Positions 8,703 through 21,360 are shown, counted from the stretch's first letter. The stretch: 64,000 bases of DNA from Pseudomonadota bacterium (GCA_023388355.1 JAEWGI010000068.1:28284-92283), one strand, 5' to 3'. Notes: generated from the sequence alone by a model not told the origin. A program made the numbers and translations.

Positions 8703-10006
8703 AGGCGCGCGCAGGCGCTGCCGCGCTGGTCCTGCTGGGCGCCCTGGCGGGGCCGGTGCAGGCGGCGGACGAACCTGTGCGGGAGCCGGCACCGGTCGCG
8801 GTCGAGGCGCTCGCCGTCGACCCGGCACCCTCGCCTGCCGCCCCCGCGCCGGTCGACGACGCGCTGCCCATGGCCACCGCCGGTCCGGAGCCCGCGGCAA
8901 CACCGCTGCCCGAAGGCACCCGCAGCGGACTGGAGATCTACCGCAACTTCCGCGAGGGCCTGGCCGAACCGGCCTGCGAGCCCGGCGCCAGCACCCGCTG
9001 GCGCGCCCACTTCGCCAATGCGCCCACCCAGCTGGCCTCGCCCGGCAGCGACGTGCTGCCGCTGTTCGGCTACGTGGTCGACCGCCTGCGCGAATCGCAC
9101 CTGCCCACCGAGTTCGCGCTGATCCCCTTCGTCGAAAGCGGGTTCCGCCCCGGCGCGCGCTCGCCGCAGGGTCCGGCCGGACTGTGGCAGTTCATCGCCC
9201 TGACCGCCCGCAACCACAAGGTGCCGGTGCAGGCCGGCTACGACGGCCGGCTCTCGCCGGTCGACTCCACCGACGCCGCGGTGCGCTACCTCAAGACCCT
9301 GCACGGCATGTTCGCGGGCGACTGGCGGCTGGCGGCGATGGCCTACAACGCCGGCGAATACCGCCTGCTGGGTGCGCTGCGGCGCGCCGGCCAGCGTCCC
9401 GCCGACGCCGATCCCGAAAGCCTGCCCATGCCCTCGATCACCAGGGCCTACGTGCGCAAGCTGCATGCGCTGTCGTGCCTGCTGGAGGAGGCCGAGGGCC
9501 GCGAGGCCTGGCTGCAGGCGCTGGACCGGCCGGTACCGGTGCTCACGGCGGCCGAGGTTCCGGCCTCGATCGCGAGCCTGGACGTGCTGGCCCGGCGCCA
9601 CGGCGCCGACGCCGCGCGGCTGCGGCGGCTCAACCCCGTATTCGCCGGTGGCCGCCTCACCCGCCCGGGCGGCCGCCCGCGGGTGCTGCTGTCGTCGGTC
9701 CCGGCCACCAGCCTGCTCGCCGCGCACCCGCCCGCGCCGCCTGCCGCACCGGTGCGGCCGGTCGACGACCTGTCCGACGCGATGGCCGACGCCTCGGCCC
9801 ATGTCGAAGCGGCACCGGCCCCGCCGCGCACCCACGTGGTCGCGCGCGGCGATTCGGCCTGGCGCATCGCCAACCGCTACGACGTGCGACTGGACGAACT
9901 GCTGGAACGCAACGGCCTGGACGCGCGCGCGCCCCTGCGCCCGGGCATGGTCCTGGCGATCGACGCTGGCCCGGCCACGGACGCGGCGACTGCCGTGGCA
10001 GAATAG
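8699..10006 (+). CDS. mltD: Membrane-bound lytic murein transglycosylase D with LysM
   Basis: A 435-residue periplasmic enzyme that cleaves peptidoglycan glycan strands. It starts at the GTG at 8699, overlapping the gloB stop (GTGA). A signal peptide covers residues 1-22 (cut near VQAA), with no lipobox, and a Pro/Ala-rich stretch follows. The family 1 SLT domain carries catalytic Glu146 in LIPFVESGF, then [12 protein letters not shown] and [11 protein letters not shown]. One clear LysM repeat at the C-terminus ([25 protein letters not shown]) binds peptidoglycan. E. coli MltD has two LysM repeats; a weaker one may exist near residue 290. Confidence 0.9.
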   Translation: MKARAGAAALVLLGALAGPVQAADEPVREPAPVAVEALAVDPAPSPAAPAPVDDALPMATAGPEPAATPLPEGTRSGLEIYRNFREGLAEPACEPGASTRWRAHFANAPTQLASPGSDVLPLFGYVVDRLRESHLPTEFALIPFVESGFRPGARSPQGPAGLWQFIALTARNHKVPVQAGYDGRLSPVDSTDAAVRYLKTLHGMFAGDWRLAAMAYNAGEYRLLGALRRAGQRPADADPESLPMPSITRAYVRKLHALSCLLEEAEGREAWLQALDRPVPVLTAAEVPASIASLDVLARRHGADAARLRRLNPVFAGGRLTRPGGRPRVLLSSVPATSLLAAHPPAPPAAPVRPVDDLSDAMADASAHVEAAPAPPRTHVVARGDSAWRIANRYDVRLDELLERNGLDARAPLRPGMVLAIDAGPATDAATAVAE

Positions 10007-10032
10007 CGCCCGGTCCATACCGCGAGTCGTCC

Positions 10033-10830
10033 ATGGGTTTCCTGCAGGGCAAGCGTGCACTGATCACCGGCATCGCCAGCCAGCGCTCCATCGCCAACGG
10101 CATTGCCGAGGCCATGCACCGCGAAGGCGCCGAACTGGCCTTCACCTACCAGAATGAAAAGCTGAAGTCCCGGGTGGAGGAAGCGGCCGCCAAGCTCGGC
10201 GGCGGACCGTCGTTCCCGCTCGACGTCACCGACGACGCCCAGATCGCGGCGATGTACGAACAGCTCGGCCGGCACTGGAGCGACGGCTTCGACATCCTGG
10301 TGCACGCCATCGCCTTCGCCCCGCGCGAGGCCATCACCGGCGGCTTCCTCGATGGACTGACCCGCGAGAACTTCGCCCAGGCCCACGACATCTCGGCCTA
10401 TTCGCTGGCGGCGCTGGCCAAGGGCGCGCGCCCGCTGATGCAGGGCCGCCAGGGCGCGGTCCTGACCCTGAGCTACCTCGGCGCCGTGCGTACCCTGCCC
10501 AGCTACAACGTGATGGGCGTGGCCAAGGCCGCACTCGAGGCCAGCGTGCGCTACCTCGCGCTCAACCTCGGCCCGGAAGGCATCCGCGTCAACGCGATCT
10601 CGGCCGGCCCGATCAAGACCCTGGCCGCGGCCGGCATCGGCGGCTTCCGCAAGATCCTCGGCCACGTCGAGGCCAATGCGCCGATCCGGCGCACGGTGAC
10701 GATCGAGGACGTGGGCAACGCCGCCGCGTTCCTGTGTTCGGACCTGGCCTCGGGCATCACCGGCGAAGTCACCTATGTCGACGGCGGCTACAGCATCGTC
10801 GGCATGACCGGCCTCGACGCGGGCGAGTAA
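10033..10830 (+). CDS. fabI: Enoyl-[acyl-carrier-protein] reductase (NADH)
   Basis: A 265-residue SDR-family enzyme that catalyses the last reduction of each fatty-acid elongation cycle. Diagnostic are the NAD-binding loop [17 protein letters not shown] and the FabI-type active site Tyr158-(x6)-Lys165 in [26 protein letters not shown] near residue 195 is the substrate-binding loop targeted by triclosan in this family. Xanthomonas itself relies on FabV, so the presence of FabI points to a Lysobacter-like relative. It starts 26 bases after mltD and may be cotranscribed with it. Confidence 0.95.
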   Translation: MGFLQGKRALITGIASQRSIANGIAEAMHREGAELAFTYQNEKLKSRVEEAAAKLGGGPSFPLDVTDDAQIAAMYEQLGRHWSDGFDILVHAIAFAPREAITGGFLDGLTRENFAQAHDISAYSLAALAKGARPLMQGRQGAVLTLSYLGAVRTLPSYNVMGVAKAALEASVRYLALNLGPEGIRVNAISAGPIKTLAAAGIGGFRKILGHVEANAPIRRTVTIEDVGNAAAFLCSDLASGITGEVTYVDGGYSIVGMTGLDAGE

Positions 10831-11194
10831 CCGCGCCCCCGCCCACCGGGACGGGCCAGGGAACCCGGGGCAGGCCGGCCAGCTCCGCCCTGCTTCGGGC
10901 GATGCAGCATGAGGCACGACAGGAGGCCGCCAGCCGGCGTCGGAGTCGACGGCCGGGCAAAACCTCCCGGTAGCCGGGACGATCAGCGTATTTCGCGTGC
11001 CAGCGCCTGCAGGCGGCTGAAGGCTTCAAAGCGGCGATCGTGCAGTTCGGCGATCTGTCCTGCGCGGCTAGGCGGCGCCGCTGAGGTGCCCGGTCCGCGC
11101 CAGGGGCCCCGGGGATGGGGGGCCGGCACTGGCGCGGACAGGCATGTTCCACCGACGCGATCGCGCACGCCGCCGGCGTCGAATCGCGCCAGCG
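10831..11194. other. Intergenic region between convergent fabI and alkaline phosphatase
   Basis: A 364-base stretch without a confident gene. It holds a strong inverted repeat (11093-11139). On the minus strand, a short frame at 10983-11055 encodes GQIAELHDRRFEAF and neighbours, which looks protein-like and could be the tail of a decayed gene. I cannot name the parent family. Confidence 0.4.
11093..11139. repeat. Inverted repeat, 11-bp perfect arms
   Basis: GTCCGCGCCAG at 11093-11103 pairs with CTGGCGCGGAC at 11129-11139, with further CCCC/GGGG pairing inside. It lies between converging genes and has no T-run on either side. It may be a REP-like element or a factor-dependent termination or mRNA-stabilising hairpin. 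Confidence 0.5.
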
Positions 11195-12892
11195 TCAGTC
11201 GCGGATGGCGCTGAACGCGGCGGGATCGGGCAGTTCGACCGGCACGCCGTCAGCATTGCAGGTGCCCGCCGCGCACAGCCGCTCGCGCAGTCTTGGCGTC
11301 GCCTGCACGATGATGTGGTAGACCACGTGTTGCTCCATCGTGCCCCGGAAGGCGTCGCTGCCCGGACCGCGCGCCCAGATGCCGACGTCGTCGCCACCAT
11401 GGGTTTCGGCCGTCATCGGCACGAGCACCTCCTGCAGGTAGTCCGGATGCTCCGTGTCGACGTCGCCAAGGTCGGGGCGGCCGGTCGCGAGTTCGAACCT
11501 GCGCGGCGCGTGCAGGTGGCGCTTGGGTCCGGCGGGCTGCTTCTCGCTTGCGCCCACGTAACCCGAGCCGTTGGCGTAGACCAGCGTGGTGTAGGGGAGG
11601 CCGAGCGCGTCGCGGGCGTACTGGGTCGGATCGCCGCCTTCGCTGGCGAGTCCGCGGACCTTGCCCAGAATCGGGTTGCCGCGGGTGGGATAACCGACGA
11701 AGCCGAGCGTGTGCGAGTGGTCCGCGGTCACGACGATGAGGGTGTCCTCGGCCGAGGTCATCTCCGCCGCGGCCTGCACGGCGCGCGACATGGCCGTGGT
11801 TTCGTCGAGCGCCCGGTAGGCGTTGCCCTCGTGGTTGCCGTGGTCGATGCGCCCGCCTTCGACCAGCAGCACGAAGCCGTCGCCGCTGCGCGAGAGGCGT
11901 TCGATTGCCGCGCGCGTCATGGTTTCCAGGTCTGGTTCACCCGAGGCGTCGCTGCGCCGGTCGTGTTCGTACTGCATGTGACCGGGCTCGAACAGCCCCA
12001 GCACGGCCTCCGCATCGCCGGCCGCGCGCAGCTGCTCGTTGTTCCACACGAAGGCCCCGCCGGGATGGTGTGCAAGCCATTCGGCGACCAGGTTGCGACC
12101 ATCGCGGCGCAGGCCGACCTTCCCACCGTACTCGGGATCGCGTTCGGTCGCGGGCAGGAACATCGCGCGGCCGCCGCCCATGACCACCTTCGGCCCCTGT
12201 CCCGGCGCGAAATGGAGCAGCTGGCTGGCGATGTCGCGGCAGCCCGCGGCGTGGGCGTCGGCGGGCAGCTGCGCATCGCTTTCCCAGTTGCGGTCGGGCG
12301 AATGCGCGTAGAGAGAGGCGGGCGTGGCGTGGGTCAGGCGTGCGGTGGTGACGATGCCGCTCTGCATGCCGACATCGTCGGCCAGCCGCAGCCAAGACAG
12401 CAGCTGCCGGTCCAGGCTTCCGGCGCAGTCGCTGCGGTTGCCCGCGGACACGCCGATCGCGCCCATGTGCGACTTCACGCCGCTGGCCAGCGCGGTCATG
12501 GTGCCGGCCGAATCGGGCGTCTGCGAATCGGTGTTGTAGGTCTTGCTCAGCGCGGTGTGCGGGAAATGCTCCCAGCTCAGCAGATGCTCCTCGCCGGGGC
12601 CGCCGGCGCGCTGGCCCTCGAAGATGCGCGCCGCGGCCACCGTGGTCAGGCTCATGCCGTCGCCGAGGAAGAAGATCACGTTCTTCGCGCGGCCGGACAT
12701 CGCGTCGTTGCGCGCCGCATGGGCCGCGCCGCTGCGATACCACCACTGCGGCGTTTCGCCGGCGGGACGCTCCACGGCCGGAACGTGCACCGCGATCGCG
12801 CGCGGTGGGGTCGCCTGGTGCGCCGGGGTCGCGGCGCAGCCGGCCAGCAGTGCGGCGAAGAGTGCCGGAACGGCGGGGAGCAAGCGTGACAT
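11195..12892 (-). CDS. Alkaline phosphatase, lipoprotein form
   Basis: A 565-residue phosphomonoesterase of the PhoA superfamily. The signal peptide ends in a lipobox (LLAGC, Cys19), so it is probably a periplasm-facing lipoprotein. Metal and active-site motifs are in order: FFLGDGM (Asp78), TPDSAGTMTALASGVKS with nucleophile Ser128, LLVEGGRIDHGNH, VVTADHSHT and ETHGGDDV. The start ATG at 12892 has GAGGAT upstream. It is larger than E. coli PhoA (471 residues), as is usual for this subgroup. No Pho-box was recognised. A truncated SDR gene lies just upstream on the same strand. Confidence 0.9.
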   Translation of the reverse strand: MSRLLPAVPALFAALLAGCAATPAHQATPPRAIAVHVPAVERPAGETPQWWYRSGAAHAARNDAMSGRAKNVIFFLGDGMSLTTVAAARIFEGQRAGGPGEEHLLSWEHFPHTALSKTYNTDSQTPDSAGTMTALASGVKSHMGAIGVSAGNRSDCAGSLDRQLLSWLRLADDVGMQSGIVTTARLTHATPASLYAHSPDRNWESDAQLPADAHAAGCRDIASQLLHFAPGQGPKVVMGGGRAMFLPATERDPEYGGKVGLRRDGRNLVAEWLAHHPGGAFVWNNEQLRAAGDAEAVLGLFEPGHMQYEHDRRSDASGEPDLETMTRAAIERLSRSGDGFVLLVEGGRIDHGNHEGNAYRALDETTAMSRAVQAAAEMTSAEDTLIVVTADHSHTLGFVGYPTRGNPILGKVRGLASEGGDPTQYARDALGLPYTTLVYANGSGYVGASEKQPAGPKRHLHAPRRFELATGRPDLGDVDTEHPDYLQEVLVPMTAETHGGDDVGIWARGPGSDAFRGTMEQHVVYHIIVQATPRLRERLCAAGTCNADGVPVELPDPAAFSAIRD

Positions 12893-12924
12893 CGAAGGAT
12901 CCTCGGTTTGCAGGGGCAGTCGGC

Positions 12925-13200
<276 letters not shown>

Positions 13201-13299
13201 TCACGAACAAGCGTCCCCGCGTACGGGAGAGGAACCAAAAAGAAGCCAGGCACAAGCCGGGCTCCTTCTCGCCGCTGACAGGCAGACGTCGGGCAACGA

Positions 13300-15276
13300 C
13301 TACATCCGCGACTCCACCACAGTCACCTTCATCTGCCTGCGCAGCTCGCGCAGCAGCGTGTCCGCATCCTCGCGCCCCGCGAGCGCCGACATCTGCTGGC
13401 GGAGCATCTCGCGATCGGCCTCCTCGGCTTCGGACGCGTCGCCCGGCGTCACCGTATCGACCACGAACACCACCACGCTGCCGTCATCCAGCACGACCTT
13501 GCCGGCCGACGCCTTGCCCTCTTCCGGCACCGGCGCCTTGAAGTAGGCCTCGGCCGCTTCCGGCGTCGGCACCGGCGCGCCGCGCGGCATGCCCTTCATG
13601 TCCTGCAGCTGCAGCGAACGCGCGTCGGCCAGCGATTGCAGGGTCTGGCCAGCGGCGATCTTCTCCAGCATCCCGTCGGCCTCGGCCAGCACCCGCGCAC
13701 GCGCGCGGTCGGCGCGGATCGAGGCCACGATCGCGTCGCGCGCCTCGGCCACCGTCAGCGCGCGCTCGGGCTCGTGCCGGGTGATGCGGATCACCACGCT
13801 GCGGTCCTGGTCGATCTCGATCGGATCGCTGACCGTGCCGTCCTGGATCAGGCTGTCGGAGAACGCGGCGCGCTGCACCGCGGGCGTCGCCACCACGCCC
13901 TCGCCCTCGCCACGCGCGAACGGACCAGCGGTGCGCACCTGCAGGTTGGCCTGCTTCGCCGCAGCCGCCAGCTCGGTCGGGTTGCGATACACCTCGTCCA
14001 CGAACGCACCGACCAGATCGCTGAACGCACGCTCGCGCTCGGCCTCCACAACCTCCCCCACCAGCGTATCGCGCACCTCGTCGAACGCCACCTGGTGGCC
14101 GGCGCGGACTTCCCGCACCTGCAGCACGTGCCAGCCGAACGAGCTGCGCACCGGATCGGTGATGCTGCCTTCGCCGGCCGCGAACGCCGCGTCCTCGAAC
14201 GGCTTGACCATGCTGCCGTCCTGGCGGATCCAGCCCAGGTCGCCGCCGTTGGCGGCCGATCCCGGATCGCCCGGATTGGCCTGCGCCAGCGCCGCGAAAT
14301 CCGCGCCCGGCTCACGCGCCTGCGCGGCGATCTGCTTCGCCTTCGCCTCGGCCGCCTGCTGGGCCGCCTCGTCGGCGTCTTGCGCAACCGGGACCAGGAT
14401 GTGCGACACCAGCCGCTGCTCGGGCTCGACGAACCGCGCCTTCTCCTGCTCGTAGCGCTGGCGCAGCGTGGCCTCGTCGGGCTCGGGCACCGGCGGCAAT
14501 GCGCTGGCGTCGATCTCCACGTATTCGATGGTGACCCGTTCCGGAGCCCGGTAATCGGCGCGGTTGGCCTCGTACCAGGCCTGGATCTCCTGCGCACTCA
14601 CCGCGCCGGTGTCCGGCTCGGGCGCCGGCAGCACGACCAGGGCAACGTCGCGGCGTTCGCCGAGCAGGCCCATCATCCGTTCGGCTTCGCTGGGCGTGGT
14701 GAACGCCGAGCGGGCCACCTGGCCGGCAAGCAGCGAGGCCTGCAGGTCGTCGCGGATCAGTTCCTGGAACCCCTGCGGCGTATATCCCTGCGACTGCAGC
14801 GTGATCACGTAGCGCTGCTCGTCGAACACGCCATCGACCTGGAACGCCGGGATGTCGTTGATCGTCTCGCGCACGCGGCTGTCGCCCACCACCATGCCGT
14901 CGCGCTGCGCGGCCAGCTGCATCACCCTGCGGTCGATCAGCGTCTCGAGCACCTCGCGCTTGCTCTCGGGCGATTCGAACGCGCGCGCGTCGAACTGCTC
15001 GCCCTCCACCTGGCGCCGGCGCTGGCGCTCGTTCTCGAACGCTTCGCGGAACTCCTCGGTGGTGATCTCGGCCGACTTCCACGCCAGCTTGCGCACCGGC
15101 CACAGGTCGGGCGCCGAGCGCCACCACGAGGGCTGCACCTCGACCTTCGCGGCGTAGTTGGCGCCGCTCTGGAACAGGTACTGCTCCATGCCGAAGAAGG
15201 CGAACGGAATGGCGAGGAGCACGACGATGACGATCGCGATCCAGCCGGACATCTTTTCTCTGAGAGTCTGCAGCAT
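13300..15276 (-). CDS. ppiD: Periplasmic peptidyl-prolyl isomerase / chaperone PpiD
   Basis: A 658-residue folding factor tethered to the inner membrane at the SecYEG exit. One transmembrane helix at residues 11-32 follows a short cytoplasmic tail (MLQTLREKMSG). A SurA_N-type chaperone region comes next. The parvulin domain lies around residues 270-370 (LVSHILVPV ... DLGWIRQDGSMVKPFEDAAF ... SSFGWHVLQV), and a long C-terminal helical part closes the protein. The position next to tRNA-hup-lon-clpX is the classical gammaproteobacterial order (clpX-lon-hup-ppiD). Confidence 0.93.
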   Translation of the reverse strand: MLQTLREKMSGWIAIVIVVLLAIPFAFFGMEQYLFQSGANYAAKVEVQPSWWRSAPDLWPVRKLAWKSAEITTEEFREAFENERQRRRQVEGEQFDARAFESPESKREVLETLIDRRVMQLAAQRDGMVVGDSRVRETINDIPAFQVDGVFDEQRYVITLQSQGYTPQGFQELIRDDLQASLLAGQVARSAFTTPSEAERMMGLLGERRDVALVVLPAPEPDTGAVSAQEIQAWYEANRADYRAPERVTIEYVEIDASALPPVPEPDEATLRQRYEQEKARFVEPEQRLVSHILVPVAQDADEAAQQAAEAKAKQIAAQAREPGADFAALAQANPGDPGSAANGGDLGWIRQDGSMVKPFEDAAFAAGEGSITDPVRSSFGWHVLQVREVRAGHQVAFDEVRDTLVGEVVEAERERAFSDLVGAFVDEVYRNPTELAAAAKQANLQVRTAGPFARGEGEGVVATPAVQRAAFSDSLIQDGTVSDPIEIDQDRSVVIRITRHEPERALTVAEARDAIVASIRADRARARVLAEADGMLEKIAAGQTLQSLADARSLQLQDMKGMPRGAPVPTPEAAEAYFKAPVPEEGKASAGKVVLDDGSVVVFVVDTVTPGDASEAEEADREMLRQQMSALAGREDADTLLRELRRQMKVTVVESRM

Positions 15277-15478
15277 GGGCAAGCGGAGCCGGGACGTAGC
15301 CGTACAGTCTAACCGCTTGGCGCCGTACCGGGCGCTGCAGGCGCCCACGCCCCGCCGCCGGGCCGGCATCCCGGACAGGTCCACGGCGCCCGAGCCGGCA
15401 AGGATCGCCGGCCACCTGGCGGCACTGTTCCAGCGGGCGCAGCGCCGATCCGGTGACGCATCCCTTGGCCGCGCGCAT

Positions 15479-15512
15479 AAAAAAACGGACCCCGCATTGC
15501 TGCGGGGTCCGT
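15479..15512 (-). terminator. Rho-independent terminator after the tRNA genes
   Basis: A 12-bp perfect stem (ACGGACCCCGCA / TGCGGGGTCCGT, 15485-15512) with a 4-base loop is followed on the minus strand by seven T residues. It would end the leftward tRNA-Val/tRNA-Asp transcript before ppiD. Confidence 0.9.
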
Positions 15513-15521
15513 CGTATCGGA

Positions 15522-15598
15522 TGGCGGAGCGGACGGGACTCGAACCCGCGACCTCCGGCGTGACAGGCCAGCATTCTAACCAGCTGAACTACCGCTCC
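15522..15598 (-). tRNA. tRNA-Asp (GTC)
   Basis: A 77-base cloverleaf including an encoded CCA at 15522-15524. The acceptor arms GGAGCGG/CCGCTCC pair, the anticodon loop reads CTGTCAC (anticodon GTC), and the T-arm contains GGTTCGAGTCC. It is paired with tRNA-Val 39 bases upstream in one transcript. Confidence 0.96.
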
Positions 15599-15637
15599 GC
15601 GCCTTGAAACCAATGTGCGGTTCCAGCGTCCACCCCG

Positions 15638-15712
15638 TGGTGGGTGCTGAGGGTTTCGAACCCCCGACCCTCTCCGTGTAAAGGAGACGCTCTACCGCTG
15701 AGCTAAGCACCC
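15638..15712 (-). tRNA. tRNA-Val (TAC)
   Basis: A 75-base cloverleaf with encoded CCA at 15638-15640. The acceptor GGGTGCT pairs with AGCACCC, the anticodon loop is TTTACAC (anticodon TAC), and the T-loop is GGTTCGAAACC. It lies directly downstream of the HU gene on the same strand. Confidence 0.96.
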
Positions 15713-15733
15713 GCGAGGGAACTCAGGAGCCGC

Positions 15734-16012
15734 TCAGTTTACTGCATCCTTGAGCGCCTTGCCAGCCTTGAACACCGGATTGTTGGAGGCCGGGATCTGC
15801 AGCGGCTCCTTGGTGCGCGGGTTCAGACCGGTCCGCGCGGCGCGCGCCTTGACCGAGAAGGAACCGAAGCCGACCAGGTTGACCGCATCGCCACGCTTGA
15901 GGGCGGCGGTGACGGCGTCGATCACCGCATCCAGCGCGCGACCCGCGTCGGCCTTGGACAGCCCCGCCTTGTCGGCGACCTGGTCGATCAATTCACTCTT
16001 GTTCACTGGCAT
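15734..16012 (-). CDS. hup: DNA-binding protein HU
   Basis: A 92-residue histone-like protein that bends and compacts DNA as a dimer. The sequence is typical: [13 protein letters not shown] start, helix-turn-helix dimer core, [18 protein letters not shown] leading into the beta-arm, intercalating Pro in the NPRTKE segment, and [12 protein letters not shown] end. It sits between lon and the tRNA pair, as HU-beta does in gammaproteobacteria. The 203 bases upstream are non-coding and should hold its own promoter. Confidence 0.95.
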   Translation of the reverse strand: MPVNKSELIDQVADKAGLSKADAGRALDAVIDAVTAALKRGDAVNLVGFGSFSVKARAARTGLNPRTKEPLQIPASNNPVFKAGKALKDAVN

Positions 16013-16215
16013 GTTGGACACTCCGTGTGCGGACGCGCGGCCCGCCTTGCTGGGAGACCGGGGGGCCGCGGAACTCCGCGACGCCGTCCGGCCTGAGGAT
16101 GAATGCACAATCCGCGGCATTTTACGCGCAGCCGCGGTCGAATACGACCTTGGAACGGTGGAACCGGCGCGAAACGGACCCTGAGTTGAGTTTCGTGATC
16201 CTGGCGTGAAGCCGG

Positions 16216-18684
<2,469 letters not shown>

Positions 18685-18878
18685 CAGGACTCCGGACAAA
18701 AGGTGCAGCGGCCCATGCGGCCGGCTTGCCACTCCTTATGGGGTTGTCCGGCGGGGGATGCAAGCAGCGGATGGGACGCCCACCTGCAAGAACCGAGAAC
18801 TCGCCAATAAAATCAGAAGCTTACGCAATCAGCTCCCAACTGATTCGGGCATAGTTCCACCGTAACGCACTGGCCCTG

Positions 18879-19389
18879 TTACCAGTCAACCCCAGCGCCA
18901 CACTCCGCCCAGCCAGGAGCATCACTTCGTCCACCGGCCTCAACCTGGTGAGGCCGCAAGCCCTGCCCCGTTTGCCGCATGCAGAAGTGCGCGCTGTACC
19001 AGCGGGCAGTGAATCGCTGACCGACCTTCAACATCAGCAAGAATCGTCACGTTGTATGCCCGGCCGGGCACCAGCGCTGGTGCGGGGTCAGGCACTCCCC
19101 CAGCGTAAGGAATGCAATCATCCGCGGACAACCCGAAGTCTGTCTGGCCAAGGAATTCGATTTGCCAGATATTCCGGGCAACACCCTCGACACGCTCGTC
19201 GACACGGACACTTGACAGTACCGGGACCTCCTCCGCCCTTGCGGCCGCAGAGCCCAGAGAAAAACAAAGCTCGCCGTCGACGGCCTGAACACGGGCCGGT
19301 TGATATCGCTCTTCAGCCGATCCGCACCCGCAAACGAATAGCGAGGCGATGAAGAACCAAAGCGGAATAGACCTCATGGTCTTGCTCAT
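18879..19389 (-). pseudogene. Immunity-like lipoprotein A, frameshifted
   Basis: First of four related lipoproteins. The signal peptide ends in a lipobox (LFVCGC), followed by RYQPARVQ..DGELCFSLG, a DDCIPYAGG segment and GRAYNVTILADVEGR. In the starting frame the tail then loses similarity and stops at 18940. In another frame at about 18885-19015 the expected ending is present (ARWYSAHFCM, then LRPHQVE and WAECGAG), ending at 18879. One single-base shift near 19010-19025 explains both. It is a decayed copy or a sequence error. The start at 19389 is chosen; 19377 is also possible. Confidence 0.6.
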
Positions 19390-19471
19390 CGGGTTGTAAT
19401 CGGGAGATTGCCGTTGTCCCCCGGTGCGAGTCCAACCTCCAAGTTGGCCGCGCCAGCCAGGGCGTCCGCCG

Positions 19472-19993
19472 TCAGGATTCCGTGCCCTCCGCCATTCCAC
19501 AGGCACTCCAGGCCCATTCATCGCGCCGCCCATCCCATTCAACCTGAAGCGGCTCCAGCGAGCCGCCCTTCTCCATCATGCAGAAGTAGGCGGTATACCA
19601 TCGGACTTCGGCCTGCCCATCCCTCCGCTCCATATCTCCCAGTATCGCAACCCGGTAACGTGAACCTGCTTTCAAGCGCGGGGCGGCCGACCCACCTTCC
19701 CCGAAGGCAATGCAGTCTCCGGGACGCAAGCGCGGACCCGATCCAGCCGGCTCCACGTAGCTGACCTCCCAAACCAGGAACGTCCCGCCAGCATTACGTT
19801 CGGTGACCCGCACCCCAGCGATTTCCGGGGGAGTAGTACGCGCTTCATCAGTATCGTTGATGCCGAAGCAAGGCAGCGCACCTCTAGAATGAACGACCGC
19901 GCCTTGATACCGATCCGGTGGCGAACTGCAATTGGCGGAGATCGGAACAAAAGCCGACAGCAGCATGATCTGACGAAGCGCCATAAGTTTCAT
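19472..19993 (-). CDS. Immunity-like lipoprotein B
   Basis: A 173-residue predicted lipoprotein (lipobox ending SANC, Cys22) of unknown function. It shares the pattern of lipoproteins A, C and E: RYQGAVV at the mature N-terminus, LPCF, a W-strand (FLVWEVSY), a DCIAF segment, GSRYRVAILGDMERR, the diagnostic RWYTAYFCMM, and W.WSAC at the end. Four conserved Cys positions suggest disulphides, fitting a periplasmic protein. The repeated diverged copies beside a PAAR/metallopeptidase locus suggest immunity to secreted effectors; this is inferred. Confidence 0.7.
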   Translation of the reverse strand: MKLMALRQIMLLSAFVPISANCSSPPDRYQGAVVHSRGALPCFGINDTDEARTTPPEIAGVRVTERNAGGTFLVWEVSYVEPAGSGPRLRPGDCIAFGEGGSAAPRLKAGSRYRVAILGDMERRDGQAEVRWYTAYFCMMEKGGSLEPLQVEWDGRRDEWAWSACGMAEGTES

Positions 19994-20121
19994 TTCGTCG
20001 TACTCGGCAAGCCGCCCTTCTCAGCTGCTCCGGCAATCACCGACGACAGGGCCTGATCGTCTTTCGACGTGCGGAGCTTACTCCTGACGCGGCACCAGCC
20101 TGGAGATCCCTCTGCGCAGGA

Positions 20122-20634
20122 TCATTCCGACGCGCGTCCTGACGCGCCCGCCTCGCAGGCGCTCCACTTCCACCTCTCTTCCTTCTTATCCCACAGGACC
20201 TGGTGAAGGCCAAGACTTCCCGCCTCCCCGGGGATCATGCAGAAGTAGCTTCGGTACCAATAACTTCGTATTTCATTTCGATATTCTGCATCCACAAGGA
20301 CAGTGATGCCATATCTCACACCCGCACTCAGGATGGGGAGATCCGTAACGGATGGTTCAACCAAGGGATGACACTTATCCGGCGTCAGAAACAGAGGCTC
20401 CCCCGATACCGGATAGTCCGTGCTCCAGATACCAATGGCGCGCGCATCCTGATACCGGTATAGGTCGATCCCTGCAACCTTGGGGCGCAGCGCTGCCTGG
20501 TCCGAATCCAACGGGATGGAAATACACAGACTTCCATCCACTTTCCTGACGACGCCATCCTGGATCTGTCGAAGCGACTGACCACATGCCGCAGACATGG
20601 ATACCAGGAGCAATGCAACGAGTGCGAGTCTCAT
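20122..20634 (-). CDS. Immunity-like lipoprotein C
   Basis: A 170-residue predicted lipoprotein with lipobox SAAC (Cys17). Same family as A, B and E: DGVVRKVDGSLCISI, a YRYQDARAIGIWSTDY strand, DKCHPL, AGVRYGITVLVDAEYR, then SYWYRSYFCMIPGEAG and WKWSACEAG near the end. The start ATG at 20634 follows AAGG at good spacing. Sequence divergence from the sister copies is high outside these blocks, as seen for duplicated immunity genes. Function is inferred from context only. Confidence 0.7.
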   Translation of the reverse strand: MRLALVALLLVSMSAACGQSLRQIQDGVVRKVDGSLCISIPLDSDQAALRPKVAGIDLYRYQDARAIGIWSTDYPVSGEPLFLTPDKCHPLVEPSVTDLPILSAGVRYGITVLVDAEYRNEIRSYWYRSYFCMIPGEAGSLGLHQVLWDKKEERWKWSACEAGASGRASE

Positions 20635-20777
20635 GTCAGCCTTGGGATATGAACTTCGGCAATGCCCGGGCCATTCAGAAAATGAGACAACCCTTCTCTC
20701 GGTGGTTCGTGCGAATCCAACCCTTATTCTCAGCAGGGTGCTGCACTTGGAGTTGGGCCGCCGGTTGCTCGGGCCGA

Positions 20778-21242
20778 TCAGTCCGGCTCCATTCCATCGC
20801 TGGGCAGAAGCAGCAACGAACTGCATTCGGATGCAGAACAACCAAAATGCAGAGTCGTCTGACCAGCTTCCCACGTCGCGACCCCGCCTCCATTGATCGC
20901 GAACTTCCAGCGTTGTCCGTTGGCACGAAGCTGGCCACTGATCCCACAGTCAACCTGATAGAACCCGCCGTACGGCGTCTGTGGATATCGGTCACTGAAC
21001 CGAAAGAAGCTCTCGACTTGCTGCGTCGAGAGCGACCAGTTCCGACACGCAGCTTCGAGCGCCTGACCGCCCGCGCCGTGGTACTCGGCCGACAACACCT
21101 CCAAGACCTCAACGCCTCCACTGTTGCCCAGATGCGGTGGGGTATGCCCAACGCAAGCGGTCACCTCGATCGCGACCAAACACATGGATAACACGAAGCC
21201 TACCCGCACGACATCAAGACGCAAGGCCGCACCACTCATCAT
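20778..21242 (-). CDS. Predicted lipoprotein D, unrelated to the A/B/C/E family
   Basis: 154 residues with a signal peptide ending in VTAC (Cys30), so probably a lipoprotein. The mature part holds EVLEVLSAEYHG, CRNWSLSTQQVESFFRFS, YGGFYQVDCGISGQL, WKFAINGGGVATW and LHFGCSASEC, with several Cys. I recall similar small proteins of unknown function in Xanthomonadaceae and other proteobacteria but cannot name a family. The start at 21242 (ATGATG, either possible) is preceded by GGAG. It lies inside the lipoprotein array downstream of the putative effector. Confidence 0.65.
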   Translation of the reverse strand: MMSGAALRLDVVRVGFVLSMCLVAIEVTACVGHTPPHLGNSGGVEVLEVLSAEYHGAGGQALEAACRNWSLSTQQVESFFRFSDRYPQTPYGGFYQVDCGISGQLRANGQRWKFAINGGGVATWEAGQTTLHFGCSASECSSLLLLPSDGMEPD

Positions 21243-21360
21243 CCGATCCGCTCCAGAGGCCTGCCCCTTCGCGGCGCATGTCCGCAGGCGTTGCACAGGA
21301 AGCAAGCCAGCCAAACAGGAAGATGGCTGCAGCCCACATAGGCCATCTACCGTCGCCTGA

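Noticed and set aside
10983..11168. A 61-residue gene on the minus strand between fabI and the phosphatase
   Set aside because: Only its last 25 residues look protein-like; the first part is Pro/Gly-rich and spans the inverted repeat, so it is noted as a possible remnant only.
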